This document shows, piece after piece, positions 41,387-49,042 of a stretch of DNA of 64,000 bases. Every line of letters starts with the position of its first letter. The stretch's first letter is position 1. The notes under the pieces were generated by a model that had not been told where the DNA came from, made no database searches, and saw nothing but the letters and a program-made list of their open reading frames with translations. This DNA is from AC-32 sp963736055 (lineage in GTDB: Bacteria > Actinomycetota > Thermoleophilia > Gaiellales > Gaiellaceae), in assembly GCA_963736055.1 (NCBI GenBank), contig CAVTNM010000008.1, positions 124,001-188,000 of the forward strand. The letters are read 5' to 3'. The translations under genes were made by a program, and so were the position numbers.

Positions 41387-43156
41387 TCAGGCGTCGGGCT
41401 CGGCGACGATGCAGAGCACCTGCCCGCTGCTGACCGCCTGGCCAGGTTGCACCGCCAGTTGGGTGACCACGCCCGAGCGGTGCGCTGCGATCTCGTTCTC
41501 CATCTTCATCGCCTCGACGATGCAGATGACCTGGCCGGCCTCGACCTCGTCGCCCTCCGCGACCTCGACCGCGAGAACGGTTCCCTGCATCGGAGTCACG
41601 ACCGCGTCCCGGACTCCTCCGCGACCACTGTGCGCACTCCGTTCGCGTCGCCTCCTGGCCAGCTCCGCGTGAGGAGGCTCCGGCCTGTGCGTTTTCACCT
41701 CGAACCGTCGCCCGTCGAGCTCGATCGTGGTGACCTGCTCCCTGAGCGCCGCTCCGTCCGAGGCTGACGGTACCGTTGTTGTCTCATGAGACAACTCCTT
41801 CGCACGCTGCGCCAGTTGATCCGATTCGACCACGCCGTGGCACGTTGTGCCCTCGGTGAAACAGGGCTGCTCGAGCAGCGCCCGGTGGAAGCCGAGCAGC
41901 GTGGTGATGCCGCCGATCTCGAACTCTTCGAGCGCACGGAGCATCCTCCGCCTCGCGTGCTCGCGATCGACGCCGTGAACGATCAGCTTCGCGACGAGCG
42001 GGTCGTAGAGCGCGGAGATCTCGGATCCGGCGGCGACTCCCGAGTCGACCCGCACGCCCGGTCCAGCCGGTTCGCGGTAGCTCGTGATCCTCCCCGGGCT
42101 CGGGAGGAAGCCGTTGGACGGATCCTCCGCGTTGATGCGGCACTCGATCGCGTGTCCTGTCAGGCGGACGTCCTCCTGGCGCAGCCATAGCGGCTTCCCA
42201 GCCGCGATCAGCACCTGCTCTCGGACGAGGTCGAGGCCGGTGACTACCTCGGTGACCGTGTGCTCGACCTGGATCCGGGTGTTCATTTCGAGGAAGAAGT
42301 ACTCGCCCTCGCGGGAGAGCAGGCCCTCGATCGTCCCGGCGCTGCGGTATCCAACCGCCTGAGCGGCATCGACGGCGATCGCGCCGATTCGAGCCCTCAG
42401 GCCGTCGTCGACAGCCGGGGACGGCGTCTCCTCGACGAGCTTCTGGTGCCGCCGCTGGATCGTGCAGTCCCGCTCGCCGAGGTGGATGACGTTCCCCTGC
42501 GCATCAGCGAGCACCTGCACCTCGACGTGCCGCGGATCCTCGAGGTAGCGCTCGACGTACACCGTCGGGTCGGCGAAATACGCCTCGCCCTCGCGCCGCG
42601 CCGAGTCGAACGCGCGCTCGGCCTCGTCGGCTCCGTGGACGACCCTGAGCCCCTTGCCGCCGCCACCGGCCGCCGCCTTGATCGCGATCGGCCAGCCGAG
42701 CTCCCCGCCGAGACGAATCACCTCCTCGGCGGAGGTGACGGGCTCGGTCGTGCCGGGCACAACCGGCACGCCGGCGGCCGACATTCGCTCCCTGGCGGCG
42801 GTCTTCGAGCCCATCACCTCGATCGCCCCGGCCGGCGGCCCGATCCAGACCAGTCCGGCTCGGGAGACGGCGCGTGCGAATCCCGCGTTCTCGGCGAGAA
42901 AGCCGTAGCCCGGGTGGACGGCTTCCGCGCCCGAGCGGCGCGCGACCTCGAGCAACCGCTCCTGGTTGAGATAGCTCTCCGACGGAGCTCCTGGACCGAT
43001 CAGGTACGCCTCGTCGGCGGCGGCCACGTGCAACGAGCTCCGGTCGGCTTCGGAGTAGACGGCCACCGTGCCGATGCCGAGCTCGCGGAGCGTGCGAAAG
43101 ACCCGGATCGCGATCTCGCCGCGGTTGGCGACGAGCACTTTCGAGAAAAGCGGCAC
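41387..43156 (-). CDS. accA: Acetyl-/propionyl-CoA carboxylase alpha subunit (biotin carboxylase plus BCCP)
   Basis: A 589-residue fusion. The biotin carboxylase part starts FSKVLVANRGEIAIRVFRTL, with the ATP-binding glycine loop KAAAGGGGKGLRVV, the catalytic region EYFFLEMNTRIQVEHTVTE and HAIECRINAEDP. The C-terminal biotinyl domain has the biotinylated Lys in VEAMKMENEIAAHRSG. It carboxylates biotin for the beta subunit, which is encoded separately at 47328-48893. I prefer GTG 43156 because the ATG at 43177 overlaps the divergent pgsA start. Confidence 0.93.
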   Translation of the reverse strand: MPLFSKVLVANRGEIAIRVFRTLRELGIGTVAVYSEADRSSLHVAAADEAYLIGPGAPSESYLNQERLLEVARRSGAEAVHPGYGFLAENAGFARAVSRAGLVWIGPPAGAIEVMGSKTAARERMSAAGVPVVPGTTEPVTSAEEVIRLGGELGWPIAIKAAAGGGGKGLRVVHGADEAERAFDSARREGEAYFADPTVYVERYLEDPRHVEVQVLADAQGNVIHLGERDCTIQRRHQKLVEETPSPAVDDGLRARIGAIAVDAAQAVGYRSAGTIEGLLSREGEYFFLEMNTRIQVEHTVTEVVTGLDLVREQVLIAAGKPLWLRQEDVRLTGHAIECRINAEDPSNGFLPSPGRITSYREPAGPGVRVDSGVAAGSEISALYDPLVAKLIVHGVDREHARRRMLRALEEFEIGGITTLLGFHRALLEQPCFTEGTTCHGVVESDQLAQRAKELSHETTTVPSASDGAALREQVTTIELDGRRFEVKTHRPEPPHAELARRRRERSAHSGRGGVRDAVVTPMQGTVLAVEVAEGDEVEAGQVICIVEAMKMENEIAAHRSGVVTQLAVQPGQAVSSGQVLCIVAEPDA

Positions 43157-43161
43157 GGCCG

Positions 43162-43167
43162 TATTCT
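43162..43167 (+). promoter_or_regulatory. Leaderless -10 box (TATTCT) for pgsA
   Basis: TATTCT ends 8 bases before the pgsA ATG. Its complement AGAATA lies close before the divergent carboxylase start, so one AT-rich block could serve both directions. Confidence 0.45.
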
Positions 43168-43175
43168 CCCCGCAC

Positions 43176-43721
43176 ATGGGCCTGGCGGATCAGTTGACGC
43201 TCACCCGCGCCGCGGCGGTGCCGCTCGTGGTCGTCCTGTTCGTCTGGGACTTCCCCAACCACAACTGGTGGGCAACGGGCGTCTTCATCGCGGCGATGAG
43301 CACCGACTGGCTGGACGGCCGAATCGCGCGGCGGAGCGGGCATACGTCGCCGCTCGGCTCGCTGCTCGACCCGGTCGCGGACAAGCTGCTCGTGCTGACC
43401 GTCCTGATCATGCTCATCGACCAGGGCGTCTTTCCAAGCTGGATGGTCGCGGCAATCGTCGCTCGCGAGTTCCTGGTCTCCGGCCTCCGGCTCGCGGCAC
43501 TCGAACGGGGCGTGGTGATGCAGGCGCGCGACCTGGGCAAGCTGAAAACGTGGTCGCAGGCCACCGCCGCGGCGATCGGCGGCTTCGCTGCCGCGGGAGC
43601 CTGGGACGACCAGGTCGCCTGGTGGGCGCTCCTCGTCGCTCTCGTGCTGACCTGGCTGTCCGGACTGGACTACGCGCGCTTGGCCCCCGGCCTCTTGCGC
43701 GGCCGGCCGGTCTCGCCCTAG
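43176..43721 (+). CDS. pgsA: CDP-diacylglycerol-glycerol-3-phosphate phosphatidyltransferase
   Basis: A 181-residue membrane enzyme. The CDP-alcohol phosphotransferase signature is complete: STDWLDGRIARRSGHTSPLG then SLLDPVADK, with four Asp in the expected D-x2-DG-x2-AR-x8-G-x3-D-x3-D pattern. About five hydrophobic helices follow. It makes phosphatidylglycerol phosphate, the precursor of PG and cardiolipin. MprF-like lysylation proteins in the window would act on its product. The stop interlocks with that of the small gene behind it. Confidence 0.92.
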   Translation: MGLADQLTLTRAAAVPLVVVLFVWDFPNHNWWATGVFIAAMSTDWLDGRIARRSGHTSPLGSLLDPVADKLLVLTVLIMLIDQGVFPSWMVAAIVAREFLVSGLRLAALERGVVMQARDLGKLKTWSQATAAAIGGFAAAGAWDDQVAWWALLVALVLTWLSGLDYARLAPGLLRGRPVSP

Positions 43722-43888
43722 ACCGGCTCCTCGGGCTCTTCGTCGACGAGGTTCTCGCGGATGCCGAGGTCGCGCCAGGCACTCCGGTAGGCGGCCGGGG
43801 CCGAGGCGCTCGCCCCTTGCCCCTGGAGCATGCGCAGGATGGCGTCGCGCTCCTCGCTGGTGGGCTCCGGTCTGATCTCAGGGTTCAC
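43718..43888 (-). CDS. Small acidic protein, possibly acyl-CoA carboxylase epsilon-like
   Basis: The 56-residue product begins MNPEIRPEPTSEERDAILRM, continues through SAWRDLGIREN and ends in an acidic tail (LVDEEPEEPV). Its length and EPTxEERxAI-type helix resemble the small epsilon subunits of actinobacterial acyl-CoA carboxylases, and a carboxylase alpha gene lies just beyond pgsA. The similarity is weak. A TAGGCT box 8 bases before the GTG supports expression. Confidence 0.55.
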   Translation of the reverse strand: MNPEIRPEPTSEERDAILRMLQGQGASASAPAAYRSAWRDLGIRENLVDEEPEEPV

Positions 43889-43896
43889 GACCGCCC

Positions 43897-43902
43897 AGCC
43901 TA
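43897..43902 (-). promoter_or_regulatory. Leaderless -10 box (TAGGCT)
   Basis: On the reverse strand TAGGCT ends 8 bases before the GTG of the small acidic protein. Confidence 0.45.
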
Positions 43903-43938
43903 AAGCCGCGCGAGCAGAACGACGATACGAACCGCGGG

Positions 43939-45006
43939 ATGAGCCGTTTCCTCACCCTGGCCCTTTGCTGCGCGCTCCTCGGCGCGCCCGCCGCCTCGGC
44001 CGGCAAGGTCGCCGACCCGGGCAAGTCGCCCGCGGCGAGCGGCCGCGCAGCCGCGGCCTCCTGGGCGCAGGTTCCTATTCGCTACGTGGTCGCGCACGGC
44101 CTGATGGCCAAGACGGTTGGCGCTTTCCGCGCCAACGACCAGCTGACGCAGGGAGAGCTCGCGTCTCTCGTCTCCGGCCTCACCAAGCAGCCGGCTGCCG
44201 TTCCGGCGAATCCCGCCGCGGTCGTCACGGTCGCCCAGCTCGACGCGAAGCTCGTCCGGGCACTGCAGCTCTCCGACGCTGCAGCGGCGTTCTCCGCCGG
44301 CGCACGCGCCGCGGGCCTCGCCGTGCCATCGCGCTTCGGCACCGAGGTCGTCGCGCGCCTGCTCGGCCTGCGGACCGATCATCCGGTGAAGCAGGACGAC
44401 CTCGAGCTATTGCCCGCCGACCCGGTCACCCGGGCGGAGACCGCCTACTCGGTCTCGAAGATCCTGCACTTCGCCGGCTGGGAGTACGACTACGCGGAGA
44501 ACGCCGCGGCCACGTTCACCCTCCCGCTCCTCGGCGCCTGGCAGAAGCGTGTGCTCAATACGGCCGTACGACTGATCGGTTACCCGTACGTCTGGGGTGG
44601 CACGAGCGAAGCGCCGGAGGCGCCGTTCGGCGTCAGCGCGCCCGGAGGGTTCGATTGCTCCGGCTTCGTCTGGCGCGTCTACAAGCTTCAGCTGTATCCC
44701 GGCGGCGGCGCTCTGGCGACGACGCTCAAGGGCCGCACGACCTACCAGATGAGCGGCGAGGTACCGAGGAGCAAGCGCATCTCCTTCGCCAAGCTCGCGC
44801 CCGGAGACCTGGTCTTCTTCGGCCCGAGCGGGCCGAGGTCGAAGCCCGGGTCCGTCGGCCATATGGGCATCGCCCTCGGCGGCGGCTGGATGATCCACTC
44901 CTCTGGCCAGGGCGTTTCGGTGAGCCCGCTCACAGGCTGGTATCGCAAGCAGTTCGCCTGGGGACGGCGGCCCCTGGCGGAAGCGGGCCTGGTCGGCTCC
45001 GACTAG
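43939..45006 (+). CDS. Secreted NlpC/P60 peptidoglycan hydrolase
   Basis: A 355-residue protein with a signal peptide (FLTLALCCALLGAPAASA) and a middle region with S-layer-homology-like repeats (VVAHGLMAKTVGAFRANDQL). The C-terminal NlpC/P60 peptidase has Cys in GGFDCSGFVWRVYK and His in VGHMGIALGGGWMIHSS. It probably cuts stem peptides in the cell wall. A GC hairpin (TCCCCC-TTCC-GGGGGA) lies 26 bases after the stop and could attenuate transcription into the next genes. Confidence 0.88.
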   Translation: MSRFLTLALCCALLGAPAASAGKVADPGKSPAASGRAAAASWAQVPIRYVVAHGLMAKTVGAFRANDQLTQGELASLVSGLTKQPAAVPANPAAVVTVAQLDAKLVRALQLSDAAAAFSAGARAAGLAVPSRFGTEVVARLLGLRTDHPVKQDDLELLPADPVTRAETAYSVSKILHFAGWEYDYAENAAATFTLPLLGAWQKRVLNTAVRLIGYPYVWGGTSEAPEAPFGVSAPGGFDCSGFVWRVYKLQLYPGGGALATTLKGRTTYQMSGEVPRSKRISFAKLAPGDLVFFGPSGPRSKPGSVGHMGIALGGGWMIHSSGQGVSVSPLTGWYRKQFAWGRRPLAEAGLVGSD

Positions 45007-45112
45007 CGGCCGAATCGCCTGTTCGGACAACTCCCCCTTCCGGGGGATGCCGTGCATTTGCAGGGATTCGACAATCGACGGCGACCTGAAACATGTCGTG
45101 GGGAGGTTGACG

Positions 45113-45229
45113 ATGTTGCATTGGAACCACCGTCTCGTCGTCATTGCCGCCATCCTCGCGCTGATCCTCTTGGCGCTTGGCGGCCTTGGCTATGAAGACT
45201 CTCTGAGCAGCTACAACCTGTACTGGTAA
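45113..45229 (+). CDS. 38-residue single-helix membrane peptide
   Basis: The product is MLHWNHRLVVIAAILALILL, then ALGGLGYEDSLSSYNLYW: one membrane helix with a tyrosine-rich outer tail. A strong Shine-Dalgarno sequence (GGGGAGG) lies 6 bases before the ATG, unlike the leaderless genes around it, which argues that it is real. It ends 5 bases before the GGDEF/HD-GYP gene, so the two are co-transcribed. Function unknown. Confidence 0.7.
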   Translation: MLHWNHRLVVIAAILALILLALGGLGYEDSLSSYNLYW

Positions 45230-45234
45230 CGCTG

Positions 45235-47043
45235 GTGACGCGCCGCGCCTTGCCGCCGCCGCGGCTGTTGGCCGTCCTCGTGCCCGTGTGCACGGCCGGC
45301 CTCGCGGTCGCGTGCGCCGCCGCCGTTGCCTTCGCGGTCACGCCGCACAAGACGACGACGCTCGTGGGGCTCGCGGCGCTCCTCTGCGCGTCGACCCTGG
45401 CGGACCGGTTCCCGGTGCCCGTCGAGGGCGTCGACACCGGCGGGGTCTCGCTCTCGTTCGTCTTCGGGGTCGCCTCGATCGTCCTCTTCGGCTGGGCGGC
45501 CGGGTTGCTCGTCGTGTTCCTGGCGCCGGCGATCACACAGCTGCTGGAGAACCGTCCACCCGTCCGAATCGCGTACAACGTCTCCGTGCTCGCGCTGGCT
45601 GCCACGGCCGCGGGCGCGGTCTCGTCGCCCATGCACGGCGACGGAGCGAGCGGGGTCTTGGCGCGCGTCGGCGCGGCCGCCTCCGCCCAGTACACCGTCA
45701 ACTTGATCCTGATCACCGCTGTCGTGGCGGTCAGCTCGCATCGATCGCTGTTCGCGCTGGCCCGCACGAACGTTCGCTGGACGATCGTGCCGTTCTCGCT
45801 GATGGCCTCGGCCGCTCTGATGTTGGTCGTGCTCTGGCAGCGTTCACCCTTCCTCTCCGTGGCACTCGTCGGGCCGCTGCTGGCGATCCAGCTCTACCAG
45901 CGCGCGATCGTCCGTGCCCTGCGCGCGATGAGGCTGGCACTGACCGACCCGTTGACCGGATTGGGCAACCACCGGCACTTTCACGAATGCCTCGAGCGGG
46001 AGCTGCGGTACGCGCACGAGCGTCGTCTCCCGCTCTCTCTCTGCCTCGTCGACGTCGACGACTTCAAGCGGATCAACGACCGCTTCGGCCACCCTGCCGG
46101 CGACCGAGTCCTCTCGCAGCTCGCAACGCGCCTGCGACAGACCGGCGAGGCCTTCCGGCTCGGCGGCGACGAGTTCGCCCTCCTCCTCCCCGGCTTCGAC
46201 GAGAACGCCGCCCTCGCGGCGGCGGCGTCGGTCGTCGAGCGGATCTCGTCGCTGAAGCTCGAGCAGGTCGAGCTCGTCACGGTCAGCGTCGGAGTCGCGA
46301 CGTCTCCGCAGCACGCCGAGGAGCGAGACGAGCTGGTGCGGCTCGCCGACAGCGCCCTGTACTGGGCCAAGGAGTACGGCAAGAACCGCGTGCGCGCCTA
46401 CCGGCCCGACGTGATCGAGCTCGCCGAGCTGAAGCGGCTCGCCGGCGGGCCAGACCGCGCCGCCCGCTTCCGTGCGGCGGCGAGCCTTGCACGCGCGGTC
46501 GACGCGCGGGACGTCTACACCGGAAGCCATTCCCAGCGGGTGGCCGACCTGGCGGCCCGCACCGCGCGGCGGCTGGGCCTTCCCGACGAGGAGATCGAGC
46601 TCACCCGGCTCGCCGCCAGCCTGCACGATCTCGGCAAGCTCGCCATCCCGGAGGAGATCCTGCGCAAGCCCGGCCCGCTCACCGAGCCGGAAAGGATGGT
46701 GCTGGAACGGCATCCGCAGATCGGCTTCCGCATGCTCGAGAGCCTCGGGGTCGACCCGGTCGCGGATTGGGTGCTGCACCACCACGAGCGGTGGGACGGA
46801 AGCGGGTATCCGGACGGGCTACCGGGGAGCCTGATCCCGCTCGGTGCCCGGATCATCTTCGTCGCCGACGCGTACGACGCGATGACCTCGGAGCGGGTCT
46901 ACCGTCGCCGGGTCGAGCCGCACCGTGCGATCGCGGAGCTCAGGCGCTGCGCCGGCTCGCAGTTCGATCCGGAGATCGTGACAGCGTTCGCCGACGAGGT
47001 GGCACCAGATCACGCCCGGCCCACGGCCGCGCTCGCATCCTGA
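45235..47043 (+). CDS. GGDEF plus HD-GYP cyclic-di-GMP enzyme
   Basis: A 602-residue protein. The N-terminal half has about six membrane helices. The diguanylate cyclase domain follows at about 235-395, with ALTDPLTGLGNHRHFHECLE and an intact RLGGDEFALLLP. A C-terminal HD-GYP phosphodiesterase domain at about 410-595 has LAASLHDLGKLAIPEEILRK and HHHERWDGSGYPDGLPGS. Both active sites look complete, so it may make and break cyclic di-GMP. No sensory soluble domain is visible, so the membrane part may be the sensor. Confidence 0.93.
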   Translation: MTRRALPPPRLLAVLVPVCTAGLAVACAAAVAFAVTPHKTTTLVGLAALLCASTLADRFPVPVEGVDTGGVSLSFVFGVASIVLFGWAAGLLVVFLAPAITQLLENRPPVRIAYNVSVLALAATAAGAVSSPMHGDGASGVLARVGAAASAQYTVNLILITAVVAVSSHRSLFALARTNVRWTIVPFSLMASAALMLVVLWQRSPFLSVALVGPLLAIQLYQRAIVRALRAMRLALTDPLTGLGNHRHFHECLERELRYAHERRLPLSLCLVDVDDFKRINDRFGHPAGDRVLSQLATRLRQTGEAFRLGGDEFALLLPGFDENAALAAAASVVERISSLKLEQVELVTVSVGVATSPQHAEERDELVRLADSALYWAKEYGKNRVRAYRPDVIELAELKRLAGGPDRAARFRAAASLARAVDARDVYTGSHSQRVADLAARTARRLGLPDEEIELTRLAASLHDLGKLAIPEEILRKPGPLTEPERMVLERHPQIGFRMLESLGVDPVADWVLHHHERWDGSGYPDGLPGSLIPLGARIIFVADAYDAMTSERVYRRRVEPHRAIAELRRCAGSQFDPEIVTAFADEVAPDHARPTAALAS

Positions 47044-47114
47044 GTCGCCGGAAGGCCTCGACGCCTTCGCTGTTCCGACACAGTCGCGACACACACGCAC
47101 GCGTTTTTCGGCGA

Positions 47115-47120
47115 TACGCT
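47115..47120 (+). promoter_or_regulatory. Possible -10 box (TACGCT) for a structured RNA
   Basis: The same hexamer is the -10 box of the carboxylase beta gene at 48900-48905. Here it would start a transcript at about 47127, just before the multi-hairpin segment. No -35 is obvious. Confidence 0.35.
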
Positions 47121-47126
47121 CGCCTC

Positions 47127-47280
47127 GGGGAGGAGGCCGGGCGAACCGTAGTTAGACGGCCGATGGGACTGTCGGCCCGGATCGACGATCCCACTCGCTG
47201 CCGGAGCCGGGCTTCGCCCGGCGTGAGGCGCCCGAACGAGAGCCCTACGACGGCTCCGCTCAGCTTGAACCCGCCTACCC
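47127..47280 (+). ncRNA. Candidate structured non-coding RNA with five helices
   Basis: In a roughly 280-base gap without an ORF, perfect helices are nested. A closing stem CGGGCG (47138) pairs with CGCCCG (47229). It encloses GGCCGA-loop-TCGGCC (47158-47177), GGATC-GAC-GATCC (47179-47191) and GCCGGGC-TTC-GCCCGGC (47206-47222). A fourth hairpin GAGCC-loop-GGCTC follows (47240-47256). I could not match it to 6S, tmRNA, RNase P or a known riboswitch. The strand is a guess from a TACGCT box. Confidence 0.4.
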
Positions 47281-47298
47281 GCTCGCAAGGAGGGGGCA

Positions 47299-47324
47299 CA
47301 CGGGGGAACCAGGGGTTTCCCGTG
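47299..47324. terminator. Hairpin terminator between convergent genes
   Basis: CACGGGGGAACC and GGTTTCCCGTG pair with one bulge around a short loop. It lies 4 bases beyond the stop of the carboxylase beta gene and could end transcription from either side. Only a weak T-run is present. Confidence 0.6.
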
Positions 47325-47327
47325 CTA

Positions 47328-48893
47328 CTAGAGCGGGATGTTCCCGTGCTTCCGGGGCGGGCGGCGTTCGCGCTTGGTCAGGGTCGTCTCGAGCGCGTCG
47401 GCCAGCACGGCGCGGGTGCGCCGGGGCTCGATCACGTCGTCCACGTATCCACGCTCGGCCGCGACGTACGGGTTCGCGAAGCGCTCGCGGTAGTCGTCGA
47501 TCAGCTCGGCGCGCCTGGCCTCGGCGTCGTCGGCCTCCTCGAGCTCCTTGCGGAAGATGATGTTGACCGCGCCCTCGGGGCCCATCACCGCCACCTCGGC
47601 GGTGGGCCAGGCGAAGTTGAAGTCGGCCCTGATGTGCTTCGAGCTCATGACGTCGTAGGCGCCGCCGTACGCCTTGCGCGTGATGACCGCGAGCTTCGGC
47701 ACCGTCGCCTCGGCATAGGCGTAGAGCAGCTTGGCGCCGTGGCGGATGATGCCGCCCCACTCCTGGGCGGTTCCCGGGAGGAACCCCGGCACATCCACGA
47801 ACGTGACGAGCGGGACATTGAAGGCGTCGCAGGTGCGCACGAAACGCGCCGCCTTCACCGAGGAGTCGATGTCCAGAACGCCCGCAAGCGACCGCGGCTG
47901 GTTGCCCACCACTCCGACCGGATGCCCGTTCAGCCGCGCAAAGCCGCAGACGATGTTCTCGGCCCAGCGCTCGTGCACCTCCAGGAACTCGCCGTCGTCG
48001 AACACACGACGGACGATCTCTTTCATGTCGTAGGGCTTGGCCGGGTCGTCGGGCACAAGCACGTCGAGCTCCGCGTCCTCGCGGCCGGGCGGATCTGTCG
48101 GCTCCGAGTACGGCGGCGGGTCGACGTTGTTCTGAGGCAGGAAGGAGAGCAGATACCGCGCGTCCTCGAGGCACGCCTCCTCGTCGGGGGACACGAACTG
48201 CGCCACGCCAGATTTCGTCGCGTGGGTGACCGCCCCGCCGAGCTCCTCGAAGCTCACCTCCTCGCCGGTCACGGTCTTCACCACGTCGGGGCCGGTGATG
48301 AACATGTACGAGCTGCCCTCGACCATCAGCACGAAGTCGGTGATCGCCGGCGAGTACACCGCGCCGCCCGCGCACGGGCCCATGATCAGGCTGATCTGCG
48401 GGATCACCCCTGACGACTGCACGTTGCGCCAGAAGATCTCCGCGTAGCCGGCCAGCGAGACTACGCCTTCCTGGATCCGCGCCCCGCCAGAGTCGTTGAT
48501 CCCGATCACCGGGCAACCGAGCTTTGCGGCGAGGTCCATCACCTTGCAGATCTTCTCGGCGAAGACCTCCGAGAGGCTGCCGCCGAAGACCGTGAAGTCC
48601 TGCGAGAACACGAACACCCGGCGCCCGAAGATCGTGCCGTGCCCTGTCACGACCGCATCGCCGTAGGGCCGCTTCTCGCGCATTCCGAACTCGGCTTCAC
48701 GGTGGCGCACGTAGCGGTCGAGCTCGACGAACGAGCCCGGATCGAGCAGCTTCTCGACGCGCTCCCGGGCCAGGAGCTTCCCCTGCGACCGCTGGCGCTC
48801 GACCGCGCTGCCGCTGCCCGCGTGAGCCGCCTTCTCGCGCAGCTCGCCCAGACGGTGGAGCTTGGCCTCGGTTGAGTCCATCTCGGTCGACAC
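47328..48893 (-). CDS. accD: Acyl-CoA carboxylase beta subunit (carboxyltransferase)
   Basis: A 521-residue carboxyltransferase of the propionyl/acetyl-CoA carboxylase type. It has GKLLARERVEKLLDPGSFVE, VFVFSQDFTVFGGSLSEVFA, CPVIGINDSGGARIQEGVVS, GPCAGGAVYSPA and, in the second half, VPGFLPGTAQEWGGIIRHGA and MSSKHIRADFNFAWPTAEVA. It pairs with the alpha subunit at 41387-43156, about 4 kb away. The GTG start follows a TACGCT box by 6 bases. Confidence 0.95.
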   Translation of the reverse strand: MSTEMDSTEAKLHRLGELREKAAHAGSGSAVERQRSQGKLLARERVEKLLDPGSFVELDRYVRHREAEFGMREKRPYGDAVVTGHGTIFGRRVFVFSQDFTVFGGSLSEVFAEKICKVMDLAAKLGCPVIGINDSGGARIQEGVVSLAGYAEIFWRNVQSSGVIPQISLIMGPCAGGAVYSPAITDFVLMVEGSSYMFITGPDVVKTVTGEEVSFEELGGAVTHATKSGVAQFVSPDEEACLEDARYLLSFLPQNNVDPPPYSEPTDPPGREDAELDVLVPDDPAKPYDMKEIVRRVFDDGEFLEVHERWAENIVCGFARLNGHPVGVVGNQPRSLAGVLDIDSSVKAARFVRTCDAFNVPLVTFVDVPGFLPGTAQEWGGIIRHGAKLLYAYAEATVPKLAVITRKAYGGAYDVMSSKHIRADFNFAWPTAEVAVMGPEGAVNIIFRKELEEADDAEARRAELIDDYRERFANPYVAAERGYVDDVIEPRRTRAVLADALETTLTKRERRPPRKHGNIPL

Positions 48894-48899
48894 ACGCCG

Positions 48900-48905
48900 A
48901 GCGTA
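48900..48905 (-). promoter_or_regulatory. Leaderless -10 box (TACGCT) for the carboxylase beta gene
   Basis: On the reverse strand TACGCT ends 6 bases before the GTG start. Confidence 0.5.
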
Positions 48906-49042
48906 ACGCCGAGACCTCCGGTCGTGCCTGGAGAAATCCCCGAAAGGGGGTCGAACGGATCACCTTTCCGGGGGACTTTCCGGCGCCCGAAGCGACCTAG
49001 TTTGCGTGGGCGGTACCTGCGGCACTGCGGCGAAGGAAGGAC

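Noticed and set aside
45032..45047. Hairpin TCCCCC-TTCC-GGGGGA after the NlpC/P60 gene
   Set aside because: Only 6 base pairs with no T-run and genes follow on the same strand, so I did not call it a terminator; mentioned under the NlpC/P60 entry.
47127..47280. Assignment of the hairpin-rich gap to 6S RNA, tmRNA or RNase P RNA
   Set aside because: None of their diagnostic conserved bases (tmRNA T-arm and tag, RNase P core, 6S central bulge flanks) could be found.
45288..48413. A 1041-codon plus-strand open frame covering the GGDEF/HD-GYP and carboxylase region
   Set aside because: The real proteins are in other frames with clear motifs; this frame is low-complexity Arg/Ala/Pro.
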